From: Devosia salina | Lineage (GTDB): Bacteria > Pseudomonadota > Alphaproteobacteria > Rhizobiales > Devosiaceae | Reading direction: 5' to 3' | DNA: 64,000 bases | Assembly (NCBI RefSeq): GCF_019504385.1 | Contig: NZ_CP080590.1 | Location: 2,088,001 to 2,152,000, forward strand | Shown here: piece by piece, positions 35,638 to 45,051 of the stretch | Position numbering within the stretch: the stretch's first letter is position 1 | Layout of the letters: each line of letters starts with the position of its first letter | Position numbers and translations under genes: made by a program | Notes under the pieces: generated by a model | What the model was told of the DNA's origin: nothing | Database searches by the model: none | Seen by the model: the letters and a program-made list of their open reading frames with translations, nothing else

Positions 35638-35790
35638 TAGTGCCTCATATAGTGCTCATTGTAACCTTAGACGCAAACTACAGTTCAATATACGAGGCAC
35701 TATCAGATTGTCAACAACGACTCGGATAACGCCTCGTATGAAAGTCATTGTCAATTAATGGCCTTATAACGACTTACATGTGAGGCACTA
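35638..35790. promoter_or_regulatory. Repeated operator-like motif upstream of hipBA module 1
   Basis: Five copies of TAGTGCCTCR or close variants in 153 bases: TAGTGCCTCA (35638-35647), TAGTGCTCA (35650-35658), GAGGCACTA (35694-35702, inverted), TAACGCCTCG (35727-35736) and TGAGGCACTA (35781-35790, inverted). The first overlaps the ribosome site and leader of hipB. The arrangement fits HipB autoregulation. Confidence 0.6.
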
Positions 35791-36175
35791 ATAGCAGTGC
35801 TCTACGAAACTGGCTCGACGGAATGTCGCTGCAGTCCGGGGTACGGACCTCGGGTCATCAGCGCGACGGCTTTGCTGACGCAATCTGCAATGAATGGCTG
35901 ATCCGCGGGCCCAGTATCCGGCCTTGTGCAACTTCCGTCCCGTGCGGCCCCCGTCAGGCGCCGCATGACGCCAATGACAAAAAGGCCCGAAAATGGCCTT
36001 GCCGCTTCGGTAACAGGCTATCAAAATGCGGACGCAATCGATCTGGTCGTGACCGTTGATCTGCAAAGTCATCGATCGCTAACTGGCGTACAACACGCCA
36101 GCATCACTGGCCGGGGGCTTCCTTTTTGAAGTGTGCCTCACCCGGCCGGATGGCGTTCCGCTTGCTCAAAGAACG
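35791..36175. other. Intergenic region
   Basis: 385 bases between the hipBA operator region and the SH3/crystallin gene. A short direct echo (CGGGCCCAG, GGCCCGAAAATGGCC) but no supported gene. Confidence 0.3.
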
Positions 36176-36796
36176 TTAGCGCACCTTGATGGAGGAGATT
36201 TGGTCGTTGCCACGTCGCCCGAGGTCTCGAATGTCGCGAGATACTAAAACGCAGCGGCCAGCGTACCGAACGTGCTCACAGACCAGCGCCTCTGCGCCCG
36301 CCCTCACATCAATTGAGGAGATCTCGTCGTTCCAATCTCCCAGTGAACGCAGGTTTTGCCCGGGACGCAGGCAGAAGCCGTCGCCGCGGAAATTCACGTC
36401 CTCATAGAAGCATACCCGGGCAGTGCTGCTGCTAGGCGCGGGATCAATTGAGAACCCCCCGTCCCCGAACGAGAAACTAAAGCCCTCGATCGAGAAGCTA
36501 AGACTTACGTCGGGTCGAGGCGCGGTACCGCTAGTCAAAGCATCTTCATTGGTGAGATACCTGCCCGAAACCCAGCCGTCCGGACCGCTTTTCAGCACGT
36601 AGCACCATCCTGAGTTCACGCAATGGTCTATGTCTACCGTCTCGCCGGGGCTCAGGGTATCCAACACGGGATATTGGACGCCCGGACCCGAGCGTACGTT
36701 CACACTCGCAGTGGCTTCGGCACTCATCGATGACGTGCTCCAGCTTCCTCCGGCCAACGCGAGGCCCAGGAGGACCAGTCTTGTCAACGCTCGCAT
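36176..36796 (-). CDS. Secreted SH3b plus beta/gamma-crystallin protein
   Basis: 206 aa with a signal peptide (MRALTRLVLLGLALAGGSWS). Residues about 28-80 form a bacterial SH3 domain (VNVRSGPGVQYPVLDTLSPG, GWCYVLKSGPDGWVSGRYL). Residues about 125-206 form a beta/gamma-crystallin fold with two Greek-key motifs (CFYEDVNFRGDGFCL and CEHVRYAGRCVLV), each followed by the conserved NDEISSI or NDQISSI. Such proteins bind calcium or inhibit proteases; the SH3b domain suggests cell-wall association. GAGGAC precedes the ATG. Confidence 0.8.
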   Translation of the reverse strand: MRALTRLVLLGLALAGGSWSTSSMSAEATASVNVRSGPGVQYPVLDTLSPGETVDIDHCVNSGWCYVLKSGPDGWVSGRYLTNEDALTSGTAPRPDVSLSFSIEGFSFSFGDGGFSIDPAPSSSTARVCFYEDVNFRGDGFCLRPGQNLRSLGDWNDEISSIDVRAGAEALVCEHVRYAGRCVLVSRDIRDLGRRGNDQISSIKVR

Positions 36797-37311
36797 TTTT
36801 GCGTCCTCTGCAAAGTTGAACTCCTTAAACTAGCAGAAGCAATCAGTTGGCATATTGATCGGGAACAAGAATTGATCGGTACATGCCTTCCCGAAGGAGG
36901 AGGATCGATGCAATGACCGCTCATGCCGGCGGACCAGAAGGCCCCCTTTGCATCACCGCGAAACCGGCCGGTGCTGCAGGGCTGGCAGCAACCGACCCCC
37001 ATTTCGGCCATTTTTCGATTCCCGAAAGTATAGGCAACTAGGCTTGCTCCGAGTGTGAGGCAGGCTCCCTGATGTGATGGGGTTGACCTCCCATGGCGAC
37101 GCCAGGGCTGAGTACCCGTGTGTCCGCTCTAAGGAGCTTTCCACCGAGGCCTAGTGTCCGCAAAGGGGCAATTGGACGTTGGTCCGGAACCGCACCGTCC
37201 GAACGCCGCGATCGTTGACTTGCTGACTGTCCGCTTGGTGGTTTGGGGGCCCGAGGAATCGCGCGGCGGTGTCACCGGATGCGGCCTCACCAGCGGTGTG
37301 GCAGTTGATCA
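36797..37311. other. Intergenic region
   Basis: 515 bases between the SH3/crystallin gene and the integrase remnant. No intact gene. Probably a mixture of the promoter of the upstream gene and flanks of a lost mobile element. Confidence 0.3.
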
Positions 37312-37440
37312 TCAGACTTCGGTCGACTCCGCCAGTTCCAGAGCGTCCTCAACATCGACGCCCAGATATCTGACCGTGTTCTCGATCTTGGTGTGACCGA
37401 GGACGGACCTGTAGACCTCCCCGGCACGCTCTGATTTTTG
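37312..37440 (-). pseudogene. Tyrosine recombinase/integrase, 3' remnant
   Basis: The last 35 or so codons of a phage-type integrase: SVLGHTKIENTVRYLGVDVE and then DALELAESTEV, with the catalytic Tyr in TVRYLG and the His of LGHT. Upstream in the same frame the family similarity stops. Only the C-terminal end is left, so this is the scar of a lost element at the left border of the catabolic cluster. Confidence 0.75.
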
Positions 37441-37599
37441 ACCGCGTCGGTGAAGATTGGCACCCTGGGATTCCAGGTCTGCTTTTGGGCGGAAGATTGC
37501 ACGGTTCAGTTCGAATTTGTGCAACTATCGTTAAATCAATTGCGCTTTTGGAAGCTAAGTATCTCTGCCACCCTCTGCTCAACAAAAGGGAGGAAGAAC

Positions 37600-39141
37600 A
37601 TGACAAAGACCTATCCACTGCGCGCTCTTGCGCTCGCGGCCCTGCTCAGTGTCGCGCCGATGACCCACGCTCTCGCAGGCAAGGCCGACGACACCATGCG
37701 GGTCGCCTTCACCGAGGAAATTCTCGAACTAGACTACAATTACACGACGAAGCGCGAATACATCATCATCTCCGACCTGATCGACGACACGCTGTTCAGC
37801 GTCGACCCGGAGACCAATGAATTCCTGCCGGCCCTGGCCAGCGGTTACGAGTATCTCGACGAACTCACCATTGAGGTCACGCTGCGCGACGATGTCACCT
37901 TCCACAACGGCAAGAAGCTGACCGCGGCGGACGTGGCCTATACCTACAACTGGATGATCGACCCTGCCAGCGAATCCAATGCCGGCGCCACCCATGAAAG
38001 CTGGCTTGCGGGCGTCGATGTCGTCGACGAACTGACGGTGCGCTTCAACCTCAAGAACGACTATCCGCTCGCCATTCGCGACCTAGCCAGCCGCGTGCGC
38101 ATCCGACCGGAAAACACCTATCACGTCAATGGCGAGGTCGTGCGCAATGCCGCTGCGCTGGAGCCAGTCGGCCTCGGGCCCTATCGCGTTGCCTCGTTCG
38201 AGCCGGGCCAGGATCTGGTCCTGGAGCGCTTTGATGAATATTACGACGACAGCCCCAAGGGTGAACCGGCGATCAAGACCATCGTCATTCGCACCATTCC
38301 CGACATCGGCACCCAACAGGCCGAGCTGATGAGCGGAAGCGTGGACTGGATGTACAATGTGCCGCTGGACGTGGCCCAGAGCATGGGTGAGACCCCGGCC
38401 GCCGAGCATCTCTCCGGGCCGGACCTGCGCGTCTCCTTCATCGTGCTCGATGCGGCTGGCTATACCGACCCGGATGGTCCGCTGACCAATCCACTGGTGC
38501 GGCAGGCCATGAACCATGCCGTCAACAAGGCCGATATTGCTCGATACCTGATCGGCGGTTCTGCTCAGGCGATCCATACCCCCTGCCACCCGGCACAATT
38601 CGGCTGTGTCACCGATATTGCCAATTATGAATACAACCCCGAGCGGGCCAAGGAGCTGCTCGCCGAAGCGGGCTATCCCGACGGGTTCCCGCTCGATCTC
38701 TGGGCCTATCGCGAGCGGCCCATGGCCGAAGCGGTGGCGGCCGACCTCGGCCTTGCCGGCATCAATGTCAACCTGCGCTATGTGCAGCTTGAATCGCTCA
38801 ACCAGGCCCGCGCCAGCCAGGATATTCCGGCCTATATTGGCACCTGGGGTTCGGGCGGCACCGCCGACACGGCGGCCATCGCCTCGATCCACTTCAACGA
38901 AACGACCGATCGCAACCTGTCGGGTGATGCGGAAGTGTCGCGGCTGATCCAGGCCGCCGAGGAAACCAGCGATCAGGACGAGCGCCTGGCCATCTACACC
39001 GAAGCGCTCAACATCATCGCTGACCAAGCCTATTGGGTGCCGTTGGTGACCTATTCGGTCAACTATCTGGTCAGCCCGGATCTGGACTTCCCGCTCAGCG
39101 CCGATGGCCTGCCACGGCTTTATCAGGCAAGCTGGAAGTAA
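37600..39141 (+). CDS. ABC transporter substrate-binding protein, peptide/opine type
   Basis: SBP_bac_5 family periplasmic receptor, 513 aa. Signal peptide cleaved near ALAGK (residue 27). Hallmarks include DDTLFSVDPETNEFLPALAS, LRDDVTFHNGKKLTAADVAYTY and LVRQAMNHAVNKADIARYLIG. The start has GGAGG six bases upstream, and a longer frame from 37438 overlaps the integrase scar and is not coding. First gene of a four-gene importer. Cluster family members take up peptides, nickel, opines or sugar oligomers, so the ligand cannot be called. Confidence 0.9.
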   Translation: MTKTYPLRALALAALLSVAPMTHALAGKADDTMRVAFTEEILELDYNYTTKREYIIISDLIDDTLFSVDPETNEFLPALASGYEYLDELTIEVTLRDDVTFHNGKKLTAADVAYTYNWMIDPASESNAGATHESWLAGVDVVDELTVRFNLKNDYPLAIRDLASRVRIRPENTYHVNGEVVRNAAALEPVGLGPYRVASFEPGQDLVLERFDEYYDDSPKGEPAIKTIVIRTIPDIGTQQAELMSGSVDWMYNVPLDVAQSMGETPAAEHLSGPDLRVSFIVLDAAGYTDPDGPLTNPLVRQAMNHAVNKADIARYLIGGSAQAIHTPCHPAQFGCVTDIANYEYNPERAKELLAEAGYPDGFPLDLWAYRERPMAEAVAADLGLAGINVNLRYVQLESLNQARASQDIPAYIGTWGSGGTADTAAIASIHFNETTDRNLSGDAEVSRLIQAAEETSDQDERLAIYTEALNIIADQAYWVPLVTYSVNYLVSPDLDFPLSADGLPRLYQASWK

Positions 39142-39204
39142 TCGGCAAACGCCTCAAGGACCGGCGCGGACGTTGTCGCGCCGGTCACAGATCGGATCGC
39201 TGCC

Positions 39205-40122
39205 ATGTTCAGATATATTGTCCAGCGCGGAGCCCTGGCTCTGGCCGTTGCCCTGGTGGTGTCCTTCGCCACCTTCATGCTGCTCAATTTCGCCACCGAC
39301 CCGGCCTCGGCCATTGCCGGCGAAGACGCGACGCCCGAAGTGGTCGAGCGCATACGCCTCGCCTATGGCCTGGATCGCCCGGTCCTGGTTCGCTACTTTG
39401 ACTGGCTCGGCGGTGTCGCGCAGGGTGATTTCGGCGAGAGCTACTACTGGAACAAGGCCGTCAGCCAATTGGTGTTGGAACGGGCGCCTGTCACCATCGC
39501 GCTGGCGCTGTCATCGCTGTTGGTCACCATCCTCATTGCCATCCCGCTGGGCGCCGTGGCCGCCCTCAATCCCAATAGCTGGGCCGACCGATTCGCCTTG
39601 ACCTTCGCCGTTTCGGCCCAGGCCATGCCCAATTTCTGGCTCGGCCTGCTGCTGATCATTCTCTTTGGGGTGATGGTGCCGATCCTGCCCATTTCGGGCG
39701 ACAGCACCTGGCAGCATTTCGTGCTCCCGGCGCTCGTCCTGGGCGCCAGCTCGGTGCCCGCCGTGATGCGGCTCACCCGCACGGGACTGATCGAGGTGAT
39801 GGAGTCCGACTATATCCGCACCGCCCGGTCCAAGGGCTATCGCGGCTTTGCCCTGCTCCGGCGCCACGCCATGCGCAACGCCCTGCTCCCAGTTGTGAGC
39901 GTCCTCGCGGTCCAGCTTGGCAACAAGCTCGGCGGTTCGGTGATCATCGAAACGGTCTTTGCCATCAACGGCCTCGGCCGGCTCGCCCTGCAGTCGATCC
40001 TGGGATCGGATATCCCGACCGTGCAGATGCTCATCTTCATCTTCGCCATCACCTTCGTGGTGATGAACCTCCTGGCTGACCTCCTCAATGCAGCCCTGGA
40101 CCCAAGGATCCGCATCGGATGA
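39205..40122 (+). CDS. ABC transporter permease, DppB type
   Basis: Inner-membrane permease, 305 aa, with six helices: an N-terminal helix, a large periplasmic loop (FDWLGGVAQGDFGESYYW), then the five-helix BPD_transp_1 core with the EAA-like loop YIRTARSKGYRGFALLRRHA. Overlaps the start of the next permease by four bases (ATGA), so coupled. Confidence 0.92.
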   Translation: MFRYIVQRGALALAVALVVSFATFMLLNFATDPASAIAGEDATPEVVERIRLAYGLDRPVLVRYFDWLGGVAQGDFGESYYWNKAVSQLVLERAPVTIALALSSLLVTILIAIPLGAVAALNPNSWADRFALTFAVSAQAMPNFWLGLLLIILFGVMVPILPISGDSTWQHFVLPALVLGASSVPAVMRLTRTGLIEVMESDYIRTARSKGYRGFALLRRHAMRNALLPVVSVLAVQLGNKLGGSVIIETVFAINGLGRLALQSILGSDIPTVQMLIFIFAITFVVMNLLADLLNAALDPRIRIG

Positions 40123-41024
40123 ATGTTCAGACCCGACCCACCCTATTGGGCGAGGAAGTCCTCGCCCCATCTCCCCGCAGCCTGCTGCTGCGCCGCGCCC
40201 TTGCTCACAAGGGACTTATCATCGGTGCCGCCATTGTCGGCGTGCTGATCATTGTCGCGCTTTTCGCGCCGCTGCTGGCCCCGCACGATCCCTATGCCCA
40301 GTCCCTCGCCAAGCGGCTGCTGCCGCCGGCCTGGGAGACGGGCGGCAGCTGGGACCATTTGCTGGGCACCGACCAGGTCGGACGCGACTATCTCAGCCGA
40401 CTGATCTACGGCACCCAGGTTTCGCTGATTATCGGCTTCGGGGCGGCAAGTGTGGGCCTCCTCATTGGGGTGACGCTGGGCATCTGCGCCGGCTATTTCG
40501 GCGACTGGGTGGATACGGTCGTGAGCTTTGCGCTCACTGCCCAACTGGCACTGCCCGGCCTACTGCTGGCCATGGCGCTGGTCTTCATCATCGGGCCGTC
40601 GGTGTGGGTGGTGATCGGCATTATCGGCGTGCTTCACTGGACCTATTACCTGGTGGTCACCCGCTCGGCGACGCAACGGCTCAAGTCACAGGATTTCGTG
40701 GCAGCAGCCCAGGCCATGGGCGCCAGCCGCTGGCAGGTGCTGCGCAGTGAGATCCTCCCCAATGTGTCGAGCCAGATCATCGTCATCTTCACCTTCGAAT
40801 TGGGCATTTCCATCCTGGCGGAGTCCTCGCTCTCCTTCCTCGGCGTGGGCATCCAGCCGCCCACGCCCTCCTGGGGCCTGATGATTGCCGAGGGCAAGCA
40901 GGCCCTGTTCTACCGCCCCAGCCTCGTGCTGTTCCCGGGCCTGATGCTGTTCCTGTTGGTCATTGGCGCCAACCTGCTCGGTGACGGGCTGCGCGATGTC
41001 ACCTCCCCCCAGGGAAGGAACTGA
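40119..41024 (+). CDS. ABC transporter permease, DppC type
   Basis: 301-aa partner permease. Cytoplasmic N-terminus, first helix near residue 30-50, loop with GSWDHLLGTDQVGRDYLSR typical of DppC/OppC, then the transport core with the EAA motif in FVAAAQAMGASRWQVLRSEI. Two bases separate its stop from the ATP-binding gene. Confidence 0.92.
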   Translation: MNVQTRPTLLGEEVLAPSPRSLLLRRALAHKGLIIGAAIVGVLIIVALFAPLLAPHDPYAQSLAKRLLPPAWETGGSWDHLLGTDQVGRDYLSRLIYGTQVSLIIGFGAASVGLLIGVTLGICAGYFGDWVDTVVSFALTAQLALPGLLLAMALVFIIGPSVWVVIGIIGVLHWTYYLVVTRSATQRLKSQDFVAAAQAMGASRWQVLRSEILPNVSSQIIVIFTFELGISILAESSLSFLGVGIQPPTPSWGLMIAEGKQALFYRPSLVLFPGLMLFLLVIGANLLGDGLRDVTSPQGRN

Positions 41025-41026
41025 CC

Positions 41027-43036
41027 ATGCTCGACACTCGCACCATTCTGACGGTCCGCGACCTCGAAGTCGTGTTGCCGACCCCTGCCGGGCCGCTTAG
41101 GGCCGTGCGCAGCACCAGTCTCGATCTCAAAGCCGGCGAGGCCATCGGTATTGTTGGGGAATCGGGCTCGGGCAAGTCCATGACCGCCCTGGCGCTCATG
41201 CGGCTCCTGCCGCGCAATGCCCAGGTTCGGGCCGAGGCCATTTCGCTGTGCGGCGATGACCTTGGATCAATGGACGACCGGCACTTTGCCAATGACGTGG
41301 CTGGGCAGAAGGTCTCCATGATCTTCCAGGAGCCCATGACCTCGCTCAATCCGGTTTATTCCATCGGCAGGCAAATGACCGAGGCGGCCACTCGCATCGG
41401 ACGGCTAAACGAAGCCGAAGCACGGGAGTGCGCTGTCGATCTGCTCGGCAAGGTTGGCATCCCCGATCCCGCCGGGCGGATGGAGCAATATCCGCACCAG
41501 CTCTCGGGCGGGCAGCGCCAACGCGTGATGATCGCCATGGCACTGATGAACGAGCCGGACCTGATTATTGCCGATGAGCCAACCACCGCGCTCGACGTCA
41601 CCGTTCAGGCCCAGATCATGGACCTTTTGGCCGATCTCCGCCGCGAATTCGGCATGGCGATGATCCTGATCACCCATGACCTGGCGGTCGTCGCCTCGAC
41701 CGTCGACAAGGTGGCGGTAATGTATGGCGGCGAGATCGTCGAACAGGGTGCCTGCGCCGAAGTGCTGCATCATCCCATGCATCCCTATACGCGGGGCCTT
41801 TTGGCCAGTGCACCAAAACTGTCCGACGTGCCGCGCCGGCTGGGCGCCATTCCGGGCATCGTGCCCTCGCTGATTGGCGAGGTGGAGTATTGCGTGTTCT
41901 CCTCGCGCTGCCCGCAATCGCGCGCCGAATGCCGCAGCAGCCGTCCGCCCCTTCGCGACCTTGGTGGCCGCACATATGCCTGCGTGCTGACACCGGAGGA
42001 GATTGCCCTCCTGCCACCGGCCCAGCCCGATGTCGAAATGCAGCCACTCAAGGCCAAGCTCGATGACGTGCTCATGGAGGGGCGCGGCATCGAGAAGGTC
42101 TATGACATCAAGCGCTCGATCTTTGCCAAGGCAAGACAGCTGCATGCGCTGGACGACGTCTCGATCGACATCCGCCGCGGCGAGACTTTTGCGCTGGTCG
42201 GGGAAAGCGGCTCCGGCAAGACGACTTTGGCCAAGATCCTGCTCGGCCTCAACCCCGCCAGCAATGGCGAGGTGCTGCTCGAAGGCGAGCCCATTGCCAA
42301 AATGGATCGGCTCAAGCGCGCCCGGCTGATGCAACCCATCTTCCAGGATCCCTATTCCTCGCTCAATCCGCGCCACACCATTGGCCGGCTGATCGGACGG
42401 CCACTAGAAATCCACGGCATTGGCGACGCGCAGAGCCGCGAGGCGGCGGTGGTGGAGGTGATGGAGCGGGTTGGGCTGCCCAGCCGGGTCATGCACAACT
42501 ATCCCAACCAGATGTCGGGCGGGCAGCGCCAGCGTGTCGCCATTGCCCGGGCGCTGGTGATGAAGCCGGCACTGCTGGTCTGTGACGAACCGACTTCGGC
42601 GCTCGACGTGTCGGTGCAGGCGCAGATCCTCAACCTGCTCTCCGATCTGCAGCGCGATCTCGGGCTGACCTATCTGCTGATCACCCACGATATCGGGGTG
42701 GTGCATCAGGTCGCCTCGCGCATTGCCGTCATGTATCTGGGGCAGATAGTGGAAATGGGCGACGCCGCCGATATTCTGGCCGCCCCTCGCCATCCCTATA
42801 CGCAACTATTGCTGTCCTCGGTGCCCGAACTGAATGGGACCAGAAAGCCCCGACGGGCCGGCTCGGCAATTATCACCAATCCACTCGACCTGCCACCGGG
42901 TTGCCGCTTCTCCGAGCGCTGCCCCTATGTGGCCGAGGCCTGCCGCGCCGCGCCCCCGGCCCTGCAACCGGCCAAAACCGGCCCGCAATTGACACGCTGT
43001 ATTCGCGACGAGGTTGTCACCCATGACCTTTCATGA
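41027..43036 (+). CDS. Fused ABC ATPase (DppD-DppF type)
   Basis: 669 aa with two nucleotide-binding domains in one chain. First: Walker A GESGSGKS (44-51), signature LSGGQRQRV (near 160), Walker B LIIADEPTTALD. Second: Walker A GESGSGKTT (near 393), signature MSGGQRQRV (near 496), Walker B LLVCDEPTSALD. Each ends with an oligopeptide-transporter C-terminal Cys-rich tail (CVFSSRCPQS; CRFSERCPYVAEAC). It energises the importer above. Fusion of D and F subunits is common in Rhizobiales. Its 3' end overlaps the lyase gene start. Confidence 0.93.
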   Translation: MLDTRTILTVRDLEVVLPTPAGPLRAVRSTSLDLKAGEAIGIVGESGSGKSMTALALMRLLPRNAQVRAEAISLCGDDLGSMDDRHFANDVAGQKVSMIFQEPMTSLNPVYSIGRQMTEAATRIGRLNEAEARECAVDLLGKVGIPDPAGRMEQYPHQLSGGQRQRVMIAMALMNEPDLIIADEPTTALDVTVQAQIMDLLADLRREFGMAMILITHDLAVVASTVDKVAVMYGGEIVEQGACAEVLHHPMHPYTRGLLASAPKLSDVPRRLGAIPGIVPSLIGEVEYCVFSSRCPQSRAECRSSRPPLRDLGGRTYACVLTPEEIALLPPAQPDVEMQPLKAKLDDVLMEGRGIEKVYDIKRSIFAKARQLHALDDVSIDIRRGETFALVGESGSGKTTLAKILLGLNPASNGEVLLEGEPIAKMDRLKRARLMQPIFQDPYSSLNPRHTIGRLIGRPLEIHGIGDAQSREAAVVEVMERVGLPSRVMHNYPNQMSGGQRQRVAIARALVMKPALLVCDEPTSALDVSVQAQILNLLSDLQRDLGLTYLLITHDIGVVHQVASRIAVMYLGQIVEMGDAADILAAPRHPYTQLLLSSVPELNGTRKPRRAGSAIITNPLDLPPGCRFSERCPYVAEACRAAPPALQPAKTGPQLTRCIRDEVVTHDLS

Positions 43037-44369
43037 TGCTGGCCTGACGCCGCAAACATTGTTCTCCCGTCCCAATCTCTGGCAGGCCTGGCTCGATGTC
43101 GAAGCCGCCATGGCGCAGGCCCAGGCCGAAATCGGCATGATCCCGCAATGGGCCGCCGACGAGATTGCCGGCAAGGCCCGGCTCGAACTGTTCGATCTCG
43201 ATGCGCTGGAACGCTCTGTGGCCGAGACCATGGCGCCCATCGTCTCGCTGGTCCGGGCCCTGACCGAGTTGTGCGGTGAGGCGGGCGGCTATGTCCATTG
43301 GGGCGGCACGACGCAGAACATCATGTCCACCGGCATGCTGCTGCTGGTGCGCCGGGGCCACCAGCGGATGCTGGGGCATCTGGCCGGTGCGATGGATACG
43401 CTGGGCGGTTGGGCCGATGAGCATGCGGAAACCCTGATGGCCGGACGCACCAATAACCGCCATGCCCTGCCCATCAGCTTCGGCTTCAAGGTTGCCGGCT
43501 GGATCGAGGAATTGTCGCGGCAAAACCGGCGTTTTGCCGAATGCGAGGCGCGTCTGTTCGCGCTGTCCTTTGGCGGCGCCATCGGCGCGATGCATTCCTT
43601 CGACGGCAAGGGCGACGCGCTGGCCAAAGCGCTGGGCCGGAGGCTGGCGCTGGGCCATGTCCTCGTACCCTCGCGCGCTTCGATCGACACCCAGGCTGAA
43701 TATGTGGCGAGCCTGGGGCTCTTCGCCATGGCGGTGGGGCGCATCGGCAACGAACTTTATCGCCTGATGGCCAACGAGATCGACGAGGTGGCCGAGCAAT
43801 TGGGAGACCTGGTTATCGGCAGCTCGACCATGCCACACAAGGTCAATCCCAAGCATGTGGTGCACCTGATCTCGACCGCGGCGCAGTTGCGCTCCCGGGT
43901 CGCGCCTGCCCTCGAGGCGGGCATGCCGGGCCATGAGGGAGACGCCGCCAGCAACCAGTTGATGTCGCGTACGCTCGAAAGCGCCTGCATGCTGGGCTGG
44001 GAACTGGCGCAGCGGCTGGAGGCAACCCTGGCCCATATCGAGATCAAGCCGGCCGCAATGTCGGCCAATCTGGGGCGCAGCGCCAATGTCATCGCTTCGG
44101 AGAACCTGATGATGGTGCTGGCGCCCCGTATTGGTCGCTCCAGGGCACATGATGCGGTGCATCATGCGGTGATCGCCGCGACCCGCGATGGGAGTGACCT
44201 CGTGGATATTCTGCTCCGTCAAGAGATAGCCGCGCATATCGACCGCAGCGCGCTTGAACAGGCGCTCGATCCGGCCAACTATCTGGGCGAAAGCGCGACT
44301 ATTGCCCGCCAATCGGTGTCGCTTGCCGCGAGCGTGTCGCACGACTTGCGGCGGCGCCAGACCAGTTAG
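43023..44369 (+). CDS. Fumarase/aspartase-superfamily lyase
   Basis: 448 aa. Conserved superfamily regions: a TTQNIMSTG motif, and the signature GSSTMPHKVNPK at 266-277. It is closest in feel to the adenylosuccinate lyase/3-carboxymuconate cycloisomerase (PcaB) group rather than fumarase. Members cleave C-N or C-O bonds by beta-elimination of a fumarate-like group, or cyclise. The ATG overlaps the ABC ATPase stop, so they are translationally coupled; the substrate is probably what the importer brings in. Whether it is a PcaB-type, EDDS-lyase-like or other enzyme cannot be decided here. Confidence 0.85.
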   Translation: MTFHDAGLTPQTLFSRPNLWQAWLDVEAAMAQAQAEIGMIPQWAADEIAGKARLELFDLDALERSVAETMAPIVSLVRALTELCGEAGGYVHWGGTTQNIMSTGMLLLVRRGHQRMLGHLAGAMDTLGGWADEHAETLMAGRTNNRHALPISFGFKVAGWIEELSRQNRRFAECEARLFALSFGGAIGAMHSFDGKGDALAKALGRRLALGHVLVPSRASIDTQAEYVASLGLFAMAVGRIGNELYRLMANEIDEVAEQLGDLVIGSSTMPHKVNPKHVVHLISTAAQLRSRVAPALEAGMPGHEGDAASNQLMSRTLESACMLGWELAQRLEATLAHIEIKPAAMSANLGRSANVIASENLMMVLAPRIGRSRAHDAVHHAVIAATRDGSDLVDILLRQEIAAHIDRSALEQALDPANYLGESATIARQSVSLAASVSHDLRRRQTS

Positions 44370-44401
44370 GGCCGAACTGCTTCCAGGGGAGCCAATACCG
44401 C

Positions 44402-45019
44402 TTGAGCGACTACCATTCCTTCGATCCCGCCCTAGGGCATGGCCTGCCTCATGATCCGATCAAGGCCATCATCGCGCCCCGACCGATCGGCTGGATTTCC
44501 TCAATCGGGGCGTCTGGCGTCGCCAATCTGGCACCCTATAGCTATTTCAACATGTTCAGCCACAAGCCGCCGATCCTGATTTTTGGCAGCGAGGGTCGCA
44601 AAGACACGCTGTCCAATGTCGTCCAGTCGGGTGCCTTCGTGTTCAACCTGGCGACCCAAGACCTGGCCCAACAGATGAACCAGTCTTCCGGCACTTATCC
44701 GCCACTGACCGATGAGTTCGAGATGGCCGGGCTGGGCAAGCTGAACAGTGATACCATTGCTGTTCCTCGGGTGGCGGACGCCGCCGCGGCCATGGAATGC
44801 CGAGTGCTCGAAACCCGCCAGCTCCATGACCTGGATGGTCAACCGGTCCTCAGCCACCTGATCATCGGCCAGGTCACGCGTGTCCATATTCGCGCCGATC
44901 TGCTGCTGGACGGGCGGTTCGACATGGTTCGTGCGGGGACCATTGCCCGCTGCGGCTATCGCGGAGACTATGTGCGGGCGACCCAAACTTTCGAGATGCT
45001 GCGCCCCCAAATTGGGTAA
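44402..45019 (+). CDS. Flavin reductase-like FMN-binding protein
   Basis: 205 aa; TTG start with AGGGGAG upstream. The flavin reductase-like split-barrel is readable: the N-terminal PRPIGWISSIGASGVANLAP, the FMN-binding SYFNMFSHKPPI and the central RKDTLSNVVQSGAFVFNL. Such proteins supply reduced FMN to a monooxygenase or act on aromatic substrates themselves. No partner oxygenase is seen in the window. Located 32 bases after the lyase gene, probably the same operon. Confidence 0.85.
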   Translation: MSDYHSFDPALGHGLPHDPIKAIIAPRPIGWISSIGASGVANLAPYSYFNMFSHKPPILIFGSEGRKDTLSNVVQSGAFVFNLATQDLAQQMNQSSGTYPPLTDEFEMAGLGKLNSDTIAVPRVADAAAAMECRVLETRQLHDLDGQPVLSHLIIGQVTRVHIRADLLLDGRFDMVRAGTIARCGYRGDYVRATQTFEMLRPQIG

Positions 45020-45051
45020 GATGCAGCCCGAGCGGCGCAGGAGGGGCCAAA

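Noticed and set aside
43017..44342. 441-codon minus-strand frame opposite the lyase
   Set aside because: Shadow of the fumarase-superfamily lyase; His/Gly/Arg-rich composition with no domain.
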